A stretch of DNA of 64,000 bases from Tsukamurella paurometabola (GCF_900631615.1 NZ_LR131273.1:2046001-2110000); one strand, 5' to 3'. Positions 17,296-25,917 are shown, counted from the first letter of the stretch. Notes: generated by a model not told the origin, from the letters alone. Program-made: numbers and translations.

Positions 17296-18254
17296 AGGTG
17301 CTTCTCGTAACTGGAGTAGGGGGCGTCGGGCTCGCCGGTCGGTTCGAAATGCGAGATGTTGCCGGGACTCTCGGTCCACTCCTCGCGCGGCCTCCACACG
17401 GCCCGCACCCGCATGCCCATCCGCACCTCGGACGGATCGCAGCCGAGGACGAGGTGGAGGAACGGGATGTCGGCACCGTCGATCAGGACGTACGCGGCGA
17501 CGTACGGGGGCTTGATCCGCTGACCCTGGAACGGGACGTTCACCACGCAGAACGTGGTGACGACGCCGGTGTCCGGGAGGTCGACCTCCTCCGTGGTGGG
17601 GATACCGTCGATCGGGCAGGCATTGCGGGGCGGGACGTAGACGTTGCCGCAGGTCCCGCACCGCTGGCCGAGCAGGCGGCCCTCGGCCAGGGCCCGCAGG
17701 TACCGGGTCTCCGGTACGGAGGCCGAGTGCTCGAGCCGCAGGGCGACCGGGGTGGTGAGGATCTCGATGGGCGGACCCGACGGTGCGGCGAACTCGGGGA
17801 CGCCGTCGCCCTCACCCGGGACGAAGTACGCGATGTCGCCGATCGCGCCGGTGGTCTCCGTGGCCCACTGCGCGTGGACCCGCATCCCGGTCGTGATGCC
17901 CTCGGGGCCGGCGACGTCGACGGCGTGCAGAAGTGCGGTGTCGGCACCGTCGAGGCGGATCAGGGCGTAGGCGAAGGGCCGATCGAAGGGCTGCCCGTCG
18001 ACGGGGTGCGCGTTCCAGCTCCAGCTGGTCACCGTCCCGGTGTCGGAGACCGGGACGATCTCGGTGAGGGCGGCGGTGGTGTCCGGATCGAATTCCAGCG
18101 GAGGGACGTGCACCCGCCCGGCCGAGTCCCGGGTGCCGACGATGCGGCGGTCGCGGAGGTTCGTCATGAACGCGCCCAGGACCGGTCCGAGCGACCGGGT
18201 GTAGTCGAAGGACAGATGCATCGGCGCCGAGAGGGTCTGCGGTTCTGCGGTCAC
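17292..18254 (-). CDS. Tandem DUF35 (OB-fold / zinc-ribbon) protein, Rv3521 type
   Basis: I start at GTG 18254, which gives 320 residues; longer starts would enter the KstR box. Two DUF35 modules are visible. The C-terminal one (about residues 175-300) has a zinc ribbon CGTCGNVYVPPRNACP. The N-terminal one (about 15-150) keeps VHVPPLEFDPDT and the OB-fold, but its cysteines are gone. DUF35 proteins bind acyl-CoA and activate partner thiolase-like lyases, as ChsH2 does for Ltp2. By position this one serves Ltp4 and Ltp3. It is the first gene of the leftward operon, with a 4-base overlap to ltp4. Confidence 0.8.
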   Translation of the reverse strand: MTAEPQTLSAPMHLSFDYTRSLGPVLGAFMTNLRDRRIVGTRDSAGRVHVPPLEFDPDTTAALTEIVPVSDTGTVTSWSWNAHPVDGQPFDRPFAYALIRLDGADTALLHAVDVAGPEGITTGMRVHAQWATETTGAIGDIAYFVPGEGDGVPEFAAPSGPPIEILTTPVALRLEHSASVPETRYLRALAEGRLLGQRCGTCGNVYVPPRNACPIDGIPTTEEVDLPDTGVVTTFCVVNVPFQGQRIKPPYVAAYVLIDGADIPFLHLVLGCDPSEVRMGMRVRAVWRPREEWTESPGNISHFEPTGEPDAPYSSYEKHL

Positions 18255-18262
18255 CCGACGAG

Positions 18263-18276
18263 TGAAACATGTTCTA
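18263..18276. promoter_or_regulatory. KstR operator between the DUF35-ltp operon and the fadD8-like gene
   Basis: TGAAACATGTTCTA matches all fixed positions of TnnAACnnGTTnnA. It starts 9 bases upstream of the DUF35 gene start and may also control the divergent ligase. Confidence 0.8.
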
Positions 18277-18382
18277 ACTTTTTGGCGCAAGGGTATCCCG
18301 GAAAAGGTATTCAGCCCTTACCGTGGAGAAAGTTCGCACCGCGTTCCGCGCCGGTGTTCCGTCACGATTCACGAGGTGTTCC

Positions 18383-19936
18383 ATGGACGATCTGCATCGC
18401 GAGCCGCTCGCCGGCGACATCCTGCTCGGCTCCCTCGCCGCCTACCCGGACCGCGTCGCCGTGCACGTCACGGGCCCCGACGGTGATTCCGCGCTGACCT
18501 ACGCGCAGGTGCGCGACGAGGTCAGCCGCTACGCGCAGGCCTACGCGTCCGTCGGCCTGGGGGTGGGCAGTCCGGTCGCGATGCTGTCGGGCAACCGGCA
18601 CGAGGTGCTGATCGCCCAGTCCGCCAACCTCATCACCGGTGTGCGTTTCGCTGCGCTGCACCCGATGGGCTCGCTGGACGATCACGTCTACGTCATGGAG
18701 GACGCGGGCATCGAGACCCTCATCTACGACCCGCGCCTGTACGAGGAGCGCGCTGCGGACCTGCGAGAGCGGGTCCCGGGCCTGAAGACGCTCCTATCGC
18801 TGGGGCCCACGGGAACCGGGACCGACCTGACCGCCGTCGCGGCCGTGTTCGAACCGGGGCCGCTCACGGCGCACACCGCCGATCCGTCGTCGACCGCGAG
18901 CCTCGCTTACACCGGCGGCACCACCGGCAAGAGCAAGGGCATCATGCTCAGCTACTCCGGCGGCGCGGCGCTGTTGCGCATCCAGCGCACGGAATGGGAA
19001 TGGCCGGAGGAGATCCGGTTCCTGGTGTGCGCACCGCTCAGCCACGCGGGCGGCGCCTTCTGGAACCCGACGTCGATGGCCGGCGGGTCCATGGTCGTGC
19101 TGCCCCGGTTCGAGCCGGAGGCCGTGCTGGCGGCGATCGAGAAGTACCGGATCACCGCGACGATGCTGGTGCCCACCATGATCTACGCGCTTCTCGACCA
19201 CCCGAAGTTCGACGACTACGACCTCTCCAGCCTGGAGACCGTCTTCTACGGCGCGTCCGCGATCTCGCCCACTCGGCTGACGGAGGCGATCGAGCGCATC
19301 GGACCGGTGTTCTTCCAGTTCTACGGCCAGGCCGAGTGCCCCATGACCATCTCCGTGCTCCGCCGAGGCGACCACGACCCGTCGAGGCCGGAGCGGCTGG
19401 CGAGCTGCGGCAAGCCCGTCCCGTGGGTGAACGTCGCCCTGCTCGACGACGCCGGCAGCCCCGTCGAACCCGGCGCGCCGGGAGAGATCTGTGTGCGCGG
19501 GCCGCTGGTGATGCAGGGCTACCTGAACAAGCCGGAGCAGACCGCCGAGGCCACGGCGCACGGCTGGCTGCACACGGGCGACGTGGGGCGGTTCGACGAC
19601 GAGGGCTACCTCTACATCGTCGACCGGAAGAAGGACATGGTGGTCACGGGCGGCTTCAACGTCTTCCCGCGCGAGGTCGAGGACGTGATCTCGACGCACC
19701 CGTCCGTCGCGTCCGTGGCCGTGATCGGCGTACCCGACGAGAAGTGGGGCGAGGCGGTCAAGGCCGTCGTGGTGCCGCGCGCCGGTGCGACGGTCGACGT
19801 CGAGGAGCTGCGCGACCTGGTCCGCGACCGGAAGGGCGCCGTCTACACCCCGAAGACCGTCGATCTCGTCGAGTCCATCCCCGTCAGCCCCCTCGGCAAG
19901 CCGGACAAGAAGGCCCTCCGCGCCCAGTACGCCTAG
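18383..19936 (+). CDS. FadD8-like acyl-CoA synthetase
   Basis: ATG 18383 follows GAGGTG; this gives 517 residues. The adenylate-forming motifs are YTGGTTGKSKG (about residues 190-200), YGQAECP and GWLHTGD. The C-terminal Lys region is PLGKPDKKALR. Of the mycobacterial FadD proteins I recall, FadD8 (Rv0551c) is the closest (LHPMGSLDDHVYVMEDAG, EVEDV). Its divergent placement from the ltp3/ltp4 operon across a KstR box suggests it activates a sterol-derived acid, perhaps from branched side chains. FadD19, the usual ligase at this locus in M. tuberculosis, is not in this window. Confidence 0.82.
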   Translation: MDDLHREPLAGDILLGSLAAYPDRVAVHVTGPDGDSALTYAQVRDEVSRYAQAYASVGLGVGSPVAMLSGNRHEVLIAQSANLITGVRFAALHPMGSLDDHVYVMEDAGIETLIYDPRLYEERAADLRERVPGLKTLLSLGPTGTGTDLTAVAAVFEPGPLTAHTADPSSTASLAYTGGTTGKSKGIMLSYSGGAALLRIQRTEWEWPEEIRFLVCAPLSHAGGAFWNPTSMAGGSMVVLPRFEPEAVLAAIEKYRITATMLVPTMIYALLDHPKFDDYDLSSLETVFYGASAISPTRLTEAIERIGPVFFQFYGQAECPMTISVLRRGDHDPSRPERLASCGKPVPWVNVALLDDAGSPVEPGAPGEICVRGPLVMQGYLNKPEQTAEATAHGWLHTGDVGRFDDEGYLYIVDRKKDMVVTGGFNVFPREVEDVISTHPSVASVAVIGVPDEKWGEAVKAVVVPRAGATVDVEELRDLVRDRKGAVYTPKTVDLVESIPVSPLGKPDKKALRAQYA

Positions 19937-19944
19937 TCGTCCCG

Positions 19945-20005
19945 ATTGAACACCGTTTCTGTTCGGAGAAACCGCAGGTCGGGGCGAACAGAAACGGTGT
20001 TCAAT
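19945..20005. repeat. Long perfect inverted repeat (21-bp arms) between convergent genes
   Basis: Arms 19945-19965 and 19985-20005 are perfect inverted copies; the right arm contains CGAACAGAAACGGTGTTCAA. The spacer is 19 bases. It fills the gap between the convergent fadD8-like and echA19 genes, so it may act as a bidirectional terminator. It is longer and more AT-rich than the other hairpins here. Confidence 0.75.
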
Positions 20006-20012
20006 TGCAGGG

Positions 20013-20807
20013 TCAGCGGCCCTCGAAGACGGGGGTGCGTTTCTCGGCGAAGGCGCGCGGGCCCTCCTTGGCGTCGCGGGAGAGGAAGACGGGCAGGCCC
20101 TCCTTCGCGTCGATGGCGAAGGCCTCCTCCTCGTGCATGCCCTCGGTGGCGCGCATGGTGCGCAGCATCGCCTGGACGGCGAGGGGGCCGTTCGCGTTGA
20201 TCAGCTCGGCCAGCTCCAGGGCCTTGGCCAGCGCGTCGCCGTCGGGCACGACGTGCCCGATCAGCCCGTACTCCTTGGCCTCGGCGGCCGTGATGTGCCG
20301 ACCGGTGAGCAGCAGGTCGGCAGCCACGGTGTAGGGGATCTGGCGCGGCAGCCGGACGGCGGAGCCGCCCATCGGATACAGGCTCCACTTCGCCTCGGAG
20401 ACGCCGAATCTCGCGCTCTCGCCCGCGACGCGGATATCGGTGCCCTGCAGGATCTCGGTTCCGCCGGCGATCGCGGCACCCTCGACGGCGGCGATGAGCG
20501 GCTTGCCGGGGCGGCGGCCCTTGATGAGGCCGGGGATCCTGGCCGGGTCGAAGGCGCTGCCCTCCTTCATCGCCTCGCCCGGGTTGGACTTCGCCATGTT
20601 CTTCAGGTCCGCGCCGGCGCAGAAGGCGCCGCCCGCGCCGGTGAGCACCGCGCTGCGGATCTCGGGGTCGGCGTCGATGCGATCCCAGGCGTCGCTGAGG
20701 ATCTGCAGCATCTCGCCGGTGAGGGCGTTCTTGCGCTCCGGCCGGTTCATGGTGATGAGCAGCGTGTGGCCGCGCTGCTCGACGAGGGCGTGCGGGGCGT
20801 CTGTCAT
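20013..20807 (-). CDS. echA19: EchA19, enoyl-CoA hydratase of the cholesterol side chain
   Basis: ATG 20807 has GAAGGAG upstream (the ORF extends to 20855), giving 264 residues. The crotonase fold is clear ([55 protein letters not shown]). The end [17 protein letters not shown] is like Rv3516. EchA19 hydrates the unsaturated 26-oyl-CoA of the first side-chain cycle, after FadE26-FadE27. It is divergent from the flavoenzyme operon at 20926 across a KstR box. Confidence 0.9.
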   Translation of the reverse strand: MTDAPHALVEQRGHTLLITMNRPERKNALTGEMLQILSDAWDRIDADPEIRSAVLTGAGGAFCAGADLKNMAKSNPGEAMKEGSAFDPARIPGLIKGRRPGKPLIAAVEGAAIAGGTEILQGTDIRVAGESARFGVSEAKWSLYPMGGSAVRLPRQIPYTVAADLLLTGRHITAAEAKEYGLIGHVVPDGDALAKALELAELINANGPLAVQAMLRTMRATEGMHEEEAFAIDAKEGLPVFLSRDAKEGPRAFAEKRTPVFEGR

Positions 20808-20880
20808 GCCGGATGCTCCTTCGGTCGTGCCCTTCCTCCGAGCGAGGATCGGCAAATGCGGGAATCCGCTTCCGAGAAAC

Positions 20881-20894
20881 AGTAACAGGTTCTA
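20881..20894. promoter_or_regulatory. KstR operator between echA19 and the flavoenzyme operon
   Basis: AGTAACAGGTTCTA fits the KstR pattern at 7 of 8 fixed positions (A for the first T). It lies in the 118-bp divergent promoter region. Confidence 0.7.
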
Positions 20895-20925
20895 GTTTGG
20901 AGGAAAGAACTCTTCAGGAGGTTTC

Positions 20926-22029
20926 ATGCGCACACCCCTGTGCGAGGACCTGGGCATCCAGTACCCGGTCATCGCCTTCACCCCGTCGGAACACGTGGCC
21001 GCGGCGGTCTCCCGGGCCGGCGGCCTCGGCGTGCTCGGTTGCGTCCGGTTCAACGACCCCGGCGAGCTCGACGCCGTCCTCGACTGGATGGACGCCAACA
21101 CCGACGGCCGGCCCTACGGCGTGGACGTCGTCATGCCGAACAAGGTGCCCACCGAGGGCACCGCGGGCGACCTCACGCAGCTCATCCCCGAGGAGCACCG
21201 GGCGTTCGTCGAGCGGACCCTCCGGGAACTCGGGGTGCCGGAGCTGCCCGACGGCGCCGAGGGCGCGGGCGTGCTCGGCTGGCTGCACTCGGTGGCCCGC
21301 TCGCACGTCGACGTCGCGCTGGGACACCGGATCGCATTGATCGCCAACGCTCTCGGCTCGCCGCCGAAGGACGTCATCGACGCCGCGCACGAGCACGGCG
21401 TCAAGGTCGCCGCGCTCGCCGGCCGCGCCAAGCACGCCCGCTCCCACGTCGACAACGGCGTCGACATCGTCATCGCGCAGGGCTACGAGGCCGGTGGTCA
21501 CACCGGCGAGATCGGGTCGATGGTGCTCCTGCCGGAGATCGTGGACGAGGTGGGCGACGATGCGACCGTCGTCGCCGCGGGCGGCATCGGTTCCGGCCGG
21601 CAGATCGCCGCGGCGCTGACCCTCGGCGCCGAGGGGGTGTGGATGGGGTCGTACTGGCTCACCACCACCGAGTACCTCGAGACGCACACGAAATCGCAGA
21701 CCATGCAGGACGCGCTGGTCGCCGCGACGAGCGCCGACACCGTGCGCACCCGCATCTTCTCCGGCAAGCCCGCCCGCCTGCTCAAGACCCGGTGGACGGA
21801 GGCCTGGGAGCAGCCCGGCGCACCGTCGGCCCTGCCCATGCCCCTGCAGAACCTGCTGGTGGGGGAGGCGCACAGCCGGATCCACGCCTCGGGTGATCCC
21901 TCCGTCGTCGCGATGCCGGTCGGCCAGATCGTGGGCCGGATGAACGCGGTCCGGCCCGTCGCGGAGATCATGGCCGAGCTGGTCGGCGAGTTCGAGGATG
22001 CCGTCGACCGCCTGAACCTGGCACGCTGA
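20926..22029 (+). CDS. Nitronate monooxygenase-like flavoenzyme (Rv1533 type)
   Basis: ATG 20926 has AGGAGGT 8 bases upstream. The 367-residue protein has the FMN-binding TIM-barrel of 2-nitropropane dioxygenase relatives: GYEAGGHTGEIGSM around residue 187, and AAGGIGSGRQIAAALTLGA. It closely resembles Rv1533 and is a distant relative of IpdC. In this KstR-controlled operon it probably oxidises or desaturates a steroid acyl-CoA rather than nitronates. That role is inferred from IpdC and position. It is followed after 4 bases by the PPOX gene. Confidence 0.78.
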   Translation: MRTPLCEDLGIQYPVIAFTPSEHVAAAVSRAGGLGVLGCVRFNDPGELDAVLDWMDANTDGRPYGVDVVMPNKVPTEGTAGDLTQLIPEEHRAFVERTLRELGVPELPDGAEGAGVLGWLHSVARSHVDVALGHRIALIANALGSPPKDVIDAAHEHGVKVAALAGRAKHARSHVDNGVDIVIAQGYEAGGHTGEIGSMVLLPEIVDEVGDDATVVAAGGIGSGRQIAAALTLGAEGVWMGSYWLTTTEYLETHTKSQTMQDALVAATSADTVRTRIFSGKPARLLKTRWTEAWEQPGAPSALPMPLQNLLVGEAHSRIHASGDPSVVAMPVGQIVGRMNAVRPVAEIMAELVGEFEDAVDRLNLAR

Positions 22030-22033
22030 CCCC

Positions 22034-22531
22034 ATGGGAACCAACCAGCGCGGCCAGATCCAGATGACCGAGGCGGAGATCGCGGACTTCCTCGAGCGCA
22101 GCCGCACCGCCACCATCGCCACCCTCGGTGCGAGCGGAGCGCCGCACCTCGTCGCCATGTGGTACGCCGTCATCGACGGCGACCTGTGGATCGAGACCAA
22201 GGCCAAATCGCAGAAGGTCGTGAACCTGCGCCGTAACCCGGTGATGAGCGCCTCGATCGAGGCCGGGCACTCGTACGACCAGCTGCGTGGCGTCACCATA
22301 GAGGGCACCGCCGAGATCGTCGAGGACGAGGCGACGGTCCGCGCGGTCTGCGAGCAGGTCTACGAGCGCTACTTCGGGCCGTACTCCGACGAGCTCAAGC
22401 CCGCCATCGACGAGATGATGAAGAAGCGGGTCGCCGTGCGGCTGCGCGGCGACCGCGTGCGCTCCTGGGATCACCGCAAGCTCGGGATGCCCGAGCTGCC
22501 GGTCGGCGGAAGCACCGCCGCGTACCTGTAG
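22034..22531 (+). CDS. PPOX-class F420- or FMN-dependent oxidoreductase
   Basis: The 165-residue protein has the split-barrel fold of pyridoxamine phosphate oxidase-like enzymes (FLERSRTATIATLGASGAPHLVAMWYAVIDG, KVVNLRRNPVMSASIEAG). In actinobacteria such proteins commonly use F420 or FMN to reduce enones or bind tetrapyrroles. It lies 4 bases after the flavoenzyme gene and 10 before the Rv3519-like gene, so all three are probably one transcript. ATG 22034 lacks a clear ribosome site; ATG 22064 is an alternative. The substrate is unknown. Confidence 0.72.
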   Translation: MGTNQRGQIQMTEAEIADFLERSRTATIATLGASGAPHLVAMWYAVIDGDLWIETKAKSQKVVNLRRNPVMSASIEAGHSYDQLRGVTIEGTAEIVEDEATVRAVCEQVYERYFGPYSDELKPAIDEMMKKRVAVRLRGDRVRSWDHRKLGMPELPVGGSTAAYL

Positions 22532-22541
22532 GGGGCGGACG

Positions 22542-23228
22542 ATGCCCGGATCACCTGCGCGGAACGACGACGCCGCGGGCTTCGTCGAGATCAGCCCCTG
22601 TGTCGGGGGGCTCGTACGTACCTGGTCGGGCGACGGCGCCTCGCGCCTCTGGTCGGTGCCCGACGACAGCTGGCTCCGCGAGGTCCAGGCGACGGGCCGG
22701 ATCGGCCGCGTCTCGCGGAGGGAGGGCCGGTACCGCGAAGCCGCGCGGCTGTCCGAGGCCGACGGTGCGCTGCTCGTCCGGCCCCGCGTCCCGCTCCGCG
22801 CCGAGGACGGGAGCCTGACGATGGAGGCGCAGTCCGTCGCCCTCGCGCCGGAGAAGCGGGCCTCCCGCTCGACCTTCGAGGACTTCCGGGAGGTGCTGAC
22901 CCGGGCCGTCGAGCACTGTGCCGCGACCGACGAGTACCTCGTCGTCGAGCGGGGTGCGCGGGACGCGCAGCGCGAGCCCTTCTGCCTGTTCGCGGTGCTT
23001 CCCGCCGGCGCCGAGCCCGGTGTCTTCGTCACCGTGGTCGAGACCGCGCCGCCACCGCGGGAGTCCGATCTCTGGGCCCCCTACGTCGACGAGTGGGACC
23101 GGACCGCCACGATCAGCGCGCCGTCGAACCCCGAGACCGTGGCGACCGCCCCGACCGTGATGATCGAGGCGATCAGCCGGTGGGACGCCGATCCCTGGGA
23201 CCTCGCCTTCACTTTCGGTCGACGGTGA
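22542..23228 (+). CDS. Conserved hypothetical protein, Rv3519 type
   Basis: The 228-residue protein has no domain I can assign. Visible features are VEISPCVGGLVRTWSG near the start, RIGRVSRREGRYREAARLSEADGALLVRP, and a cysteine in EPFCLFAVLP. By position it matches Rv3519: it converges with an Rv3520c-like F420 gene as in M. tuberculosis, with only 3 bases between the stop codons. Membership of the KstR operon suggests a sterol-related role, perhaps a fold partner or an enzyme of unknown type. Confidence 0.65.
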   Translation: MPGSPARNDDAAGFVEISPCVGGLVRTWSGDGASRLWSVPDDSWLREVQATGRIGRVSRREGRYREAARLSEADGALLVRPRVPLRAEDGSLTMEAQSVALAPEKRASRSTFEDFREVLTRAVEHCAATDEYLVVERGARDAQREPFCLFAVLPAGAEPGVFVTVVETAPPPRESDLWAPYVDEWDRTATISAPSNPETVATAPTVMIEAISRWDADPWDLAFTFGRR

Positions 23229-23231
23229 TGC

Positions 23232-24251
23232 TCAGCCCCGGGCCGCCTCGGCCAGCGCGCGCAGTGATGACTCCTCGCGGACGCCGCTGAACAGGACCGT
23301 CGTGACGGGGGATTCCCGCCACAGCGCGAGGCGCTCGGTGATCCGGTCGATCGGGCCGAGCAGGGCGATGGAGTCGGCGAGCTCATCCGGGACGGCGGCG
23401 ATGGCGCCCGCGCGGTCGCCCGCGAGGAACTTCTCCTGGACTTCGACCGCGGCGTCGGCGAAGCCGAGCCGGCCGATGAGGTCCAGGTGGAAGTTCGTCG
23501 ACTTGTGGCCCATCCCGCCGATGTAGAAGGCCAGCGGGACCTTCGCCTGCGTGAGCGCGGCGTCGAGGTCGTCGGAGACGATCACCGACACGGTCGCGGC
23601 GATCTCGAAGTCCGGGGAACGACCCGCGAGGGAGTCGCCGAAGACCGACTCGACCTGCTGCGGATCGACGAACAGCGGCAGCCAGCCGTCGGCGATCTCC
23701 GTCGACAGCGCGACGTTCTTCGGCCCCTCCGCGCCGAGGAAGATCGGGATCCGCGGCCGCACGGGCAGGGCGATGGACTTGAGCGGCTTGCCGAGGCCCG
23801 TCCCCCCGGGCAGCGGCAGCGGGTAGTGCGGGCCGGCGCTGGTGACCGGCTCCTCCCGGGCGATCACCTGCCGCACGATGTCGACGTACTCGCGCGTCCG
23901 GGCGAGCGGCTTGGCGAACGGGTTCCCGTACCAGCCCTCGGCGACCTGTGGCCCGGAGGCGCCCAGGCCGAGCACCATGCGGCCGCCGGAGAGGCCGTCG
24001 ATCGTGAGGGCGTGCATGGCGGTCGCCGTGGGGGTGCGCGCGGGGATCTGCGCCACGGCGGTGCCCAGTTTGATCCGCTTGGTGCGGGATCCGTACCAGG
24101 CCAACGTCGAGAAGGCGTCGGAGCCGTAGGCCTCGGCGGTGAAGACGTAGTCGTAGCCGAGGTCGTCGGCGGCGATCACCGCCGCGGTGTGGTCCTCCGG
24201 CCCACGGGTCCAGTAGCCGAGGTTGATGCCCAGATTGAGATCGTTGACCAT
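23232..24251 (-). CDS. F420-dependent luciferase-like oxidoreductase, Rv3520c type
   Basis: The 339-residue protein is a luciferase-like TIM-barrel of the F420 group (GYDYVFTAEAYGSDAFS, GTAVAQIPARTPTATAMHALT, GLGASGPQVAEGWYG). It strongly resembles Rv3520c. The substrate has not been established to my knowledge; a sterol ketone or CoA thioester is plausible. It is transcribed leftward from the perfect KstR palindrome at 24262-24275, 11 bases from its start. Confidence 0.82.
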   Translation of the reverse strand: MVNDLNLGINLGYWTRGPEDHTAAVIAADDLGYDYVFTAEAYGSDAFSTLAWYGSRTKRIKLGTAVAQIPARTPTATAMHALTIDGLSGGRMVLGLGASGPQVAEGWYGNPFAKPLARTREYVDIVRQVIAREEPVTSAGPHYPLPLPGGTGLGKPLKSIALPVRPRIPIFLGAEGPKNVALSTEIADGWLPLFVDPQQVESVFGDSLAGRSPDFEIAATVSVIVSDDLDAALTQAKVPLAFYIGGMGHKSTNFHLDLIGRLGFADAAVEVQEKFLAGDRAGAIAAVPDELADSIALLGPIDRITERLALWRESPVTTVLFSGVREESSLRALAEAARG

Positions 24252-24261
24252 GACCCGAATC

Positions 24262-24275
24262 TAGAACAAGTTCTA
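24262..24275. promoter_or_regulatory. KstR operator (perfect palindrome)
   Basis: TAGAACAAGTTCTA is a perfect palindromic match to the KstR pattern (extended CTAGAACAAGTTCTAG). It is shared by the F420 gene and the aldehyde dehydrogenase gene, which are divergent with only 45 bp between them. Confidence 0.85.
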
Positions 24276-24296
24276 GAGTTTGGGTTACAGTTCGGT

Positions 24297-25877
24297 ATGG
24301 CTTCGCCCACGCAGATCGACAGCACCCTGCCCGCGCGCGTCACCGACGAGCTGATCGAGCGCCTCACCGCGCTGGTGGTGGCCGACGGCACCCGCGAACC
24401 GTTCACCATGACCGAGGTCTTCACCGGCGCGGCCATCGGCACCCTCCCGCAGTCCACGCCGAGCGACGTGGTCGCGGCCTTCGCCACCGCGCGGGAGGCG
24501 CAGCGACAGTGGGCGCAGCGGCCCCTCGAGGAGCGTCTCGCCGTGTTCCGGCGCCTGCACGAGCTGATCCTCGAGAACAACGAGCTGCTCGTCGACCTCA
24601 TCCAGAGCGGCACCGGGAAGAACCGGCGGATGGCGTTCGAGGAGTCCTGCGACGTCCCGATGGTGATCAGTCACTACCTCAAGTCCGCACCCAAGCTGCT
24701 CCGCTCGCGCCGCCGCGGCGGCCCGGTCCCCGTGGTGAGCAACTCCGTGGAGCTGCACCGCCCCAAGGGCGTCATCGGCGTCATCGCGCCGTGGAACTTC
24801 CCGTTCGCGATGGCCCTGTCGGACGCGATCCCCGCCCTCATCGCCGGCAACGGCGTGGTCCTCAAGCCCGACAACAAGACCGCGCTCGCCGCGCTGTACG
24901 GCGTCGAGCTGCTGCGCCGCGCCGGCGCACCGGACGGGCTGTTCCAGGTGGTCTGCGGGCAGGGGCCGGACGTCGGCCCCGCGCTGATCGACGAGTCGGA
25001 CTTCGTGATGTTCACGGGTTCCAGCGCCACGGGTGTCACGGTCGGCGAGCGGGCCGGCCGCAACCTCATCGGTTGCAGTCTCGAACTGGGCGGGAAGAAC
25101 CCGATGATCGTCCTCGATGACGTCGATCTCGATGAGGCCGTCCCGTCGGCGATCTTCGCGGTCTTCGCCAACGCCGGTCAGGCCTGCATGCACATCGAGC
25201 GGATGTACGTCCACGAGAAGATCTACGACGAGTTCTCCCGCCGGTTCGTCGCCGCCGCCGGCGCGCTCAAGCTGGGCGCGACCTACGACTTCGAGCCGGA
25301 CATGGGCTCGCTCGCCTCGCCCGACCAGCTGCGCCGCGTCGCCGCCCACGTCGAGGACGCGCGGGCCAAGGGCGCCACGGTGCTGTGCGGCGGCCGTGAG
25401 CGCACCGACATCGGGCCGGCGTTCTACGCGCCGACGATCCTCACCGATGTCACTCCGGACATGCACCTCGCCTCCGCCGAGACCTTCGGTCCCGTGGTCT
25501 CCCTGTTCCGCTACGCGAGCGACGACGAGGCGATCCGCCTCGCCAACGACACCCGCTACGGACTCAACGCCAGCGTGTGGGGCAAGGACCTGCGCCGCGC
25601 GGCGCGGATCGGCGCACAGCTGGAGGCGGGCAACGTCAACATCAACGACGGCTTCGCCGCGTCCTTCGCGAGCAAGGGCACCCCGTCGGGCGGGTGGAAG
25701 GCCTCGGGCGTGGGCGTGCGCCACGGCGACGCGGGCCTCCTGAAGTACACCGACACCACCAACCTCGCGACCCTCAAGCAGCAGGTGTACAACCCGCGCC
25801 CGGGGCAGACCTACGAGCAGTACACCCGGCAGACGAAGCAGGTGCTGCGCTGGATGCGCAAGCTGCGCATCCGCTGA
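24297..25877 (+). CDS. Aldehyde dehydrogenase, GabD2-like
   Basis: The start is ATG 24297, since the longer ORF runs over the F420 gene; this gives 526 residues. It has the NAD(P)-binding and catalytic motifs of ALDH: PWNFPFAMALSDAIPAL, FTGSSATG, the catalytic Glu in LELGGKNP and Cys in NAGQACMHIER. Overall similarity is to succinate-semialdehyde dehydrogenase GabD2 (Rv1731). The C-terminus extends beyond the usual end with a basic WMRKLRIR tail. The perfect KstR box in the 45-bp promoter makes it a likely sterol regulon member. The substrate is unknown; propionaldehyde or a side-chain aldehyde are possible. Confidence 0.8.
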   Translation: MASPTQIDSTLPARVTDELIERLTALVVADGTREPFTMTEVFTGAAIGTLPQSTPSDVVAAFATAREAQRQWAQRPLEERLAVFRRLHELILENNELLVDLIQSGTGKNRRMAFEESCDVPMVISHYLKSAPKLLRSRRRGGPVPVVSNSVELHRPKGVIGVIAPWNFPFAMALSDAIPALIAGNGVVLKPDNKTALAALYGVELLRRAGAPDGLFQVVCGQGPDVGPALIDESDFVMFTGSSATGVTVGERAGRNLIGCSLELGGKNPMIVLDDVDLDEAVPSAIFAVFANAGQACMHIERMYVHEKIYDEFSRRFVAAAGALKLGATYDFEPDMGSLASPDQLRRVAAHVEDARAKGATVLCGGRERTDIGPAFYAPTILTDVTPDMHLASAETFGPVVSLFRYASDDEAIRLANDTRYGLNASVWGKDLRRAARIGAQLEAGNVNINDGFAASFASKGTPSGGWKASGVGVRHGDAGLLKYTDTTNLATLKQQVYNPRPGQTYEQYTRQTKQVLRWMRKLRIR

Positions 25878-25891
25878 TCCCGTCACCGCGA

Positions 25892-25912
25892 GGGCGGGCC
25901 GGCGGCCCGCCC
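25892..25912 (+). terminator. GC-rich hairpin after the aldehyde dehydrogenase gene
   Basis: GGGCGGGCC-ggc-GGCCCGCCC is a perfect 9-bp stem with a 3-base loop, 15 bases after the stop codon. Confidence 0.65.
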
Positions 25913-25917
25913 GCGAC

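Noticed and set aside
23228-23232. A terminator between the convergent Rv3519-like and F420 genes
   Set aside because: Only 3 bases separate the stop codons and no stem is visible; transcripts must overlap or end inside coding sequence.
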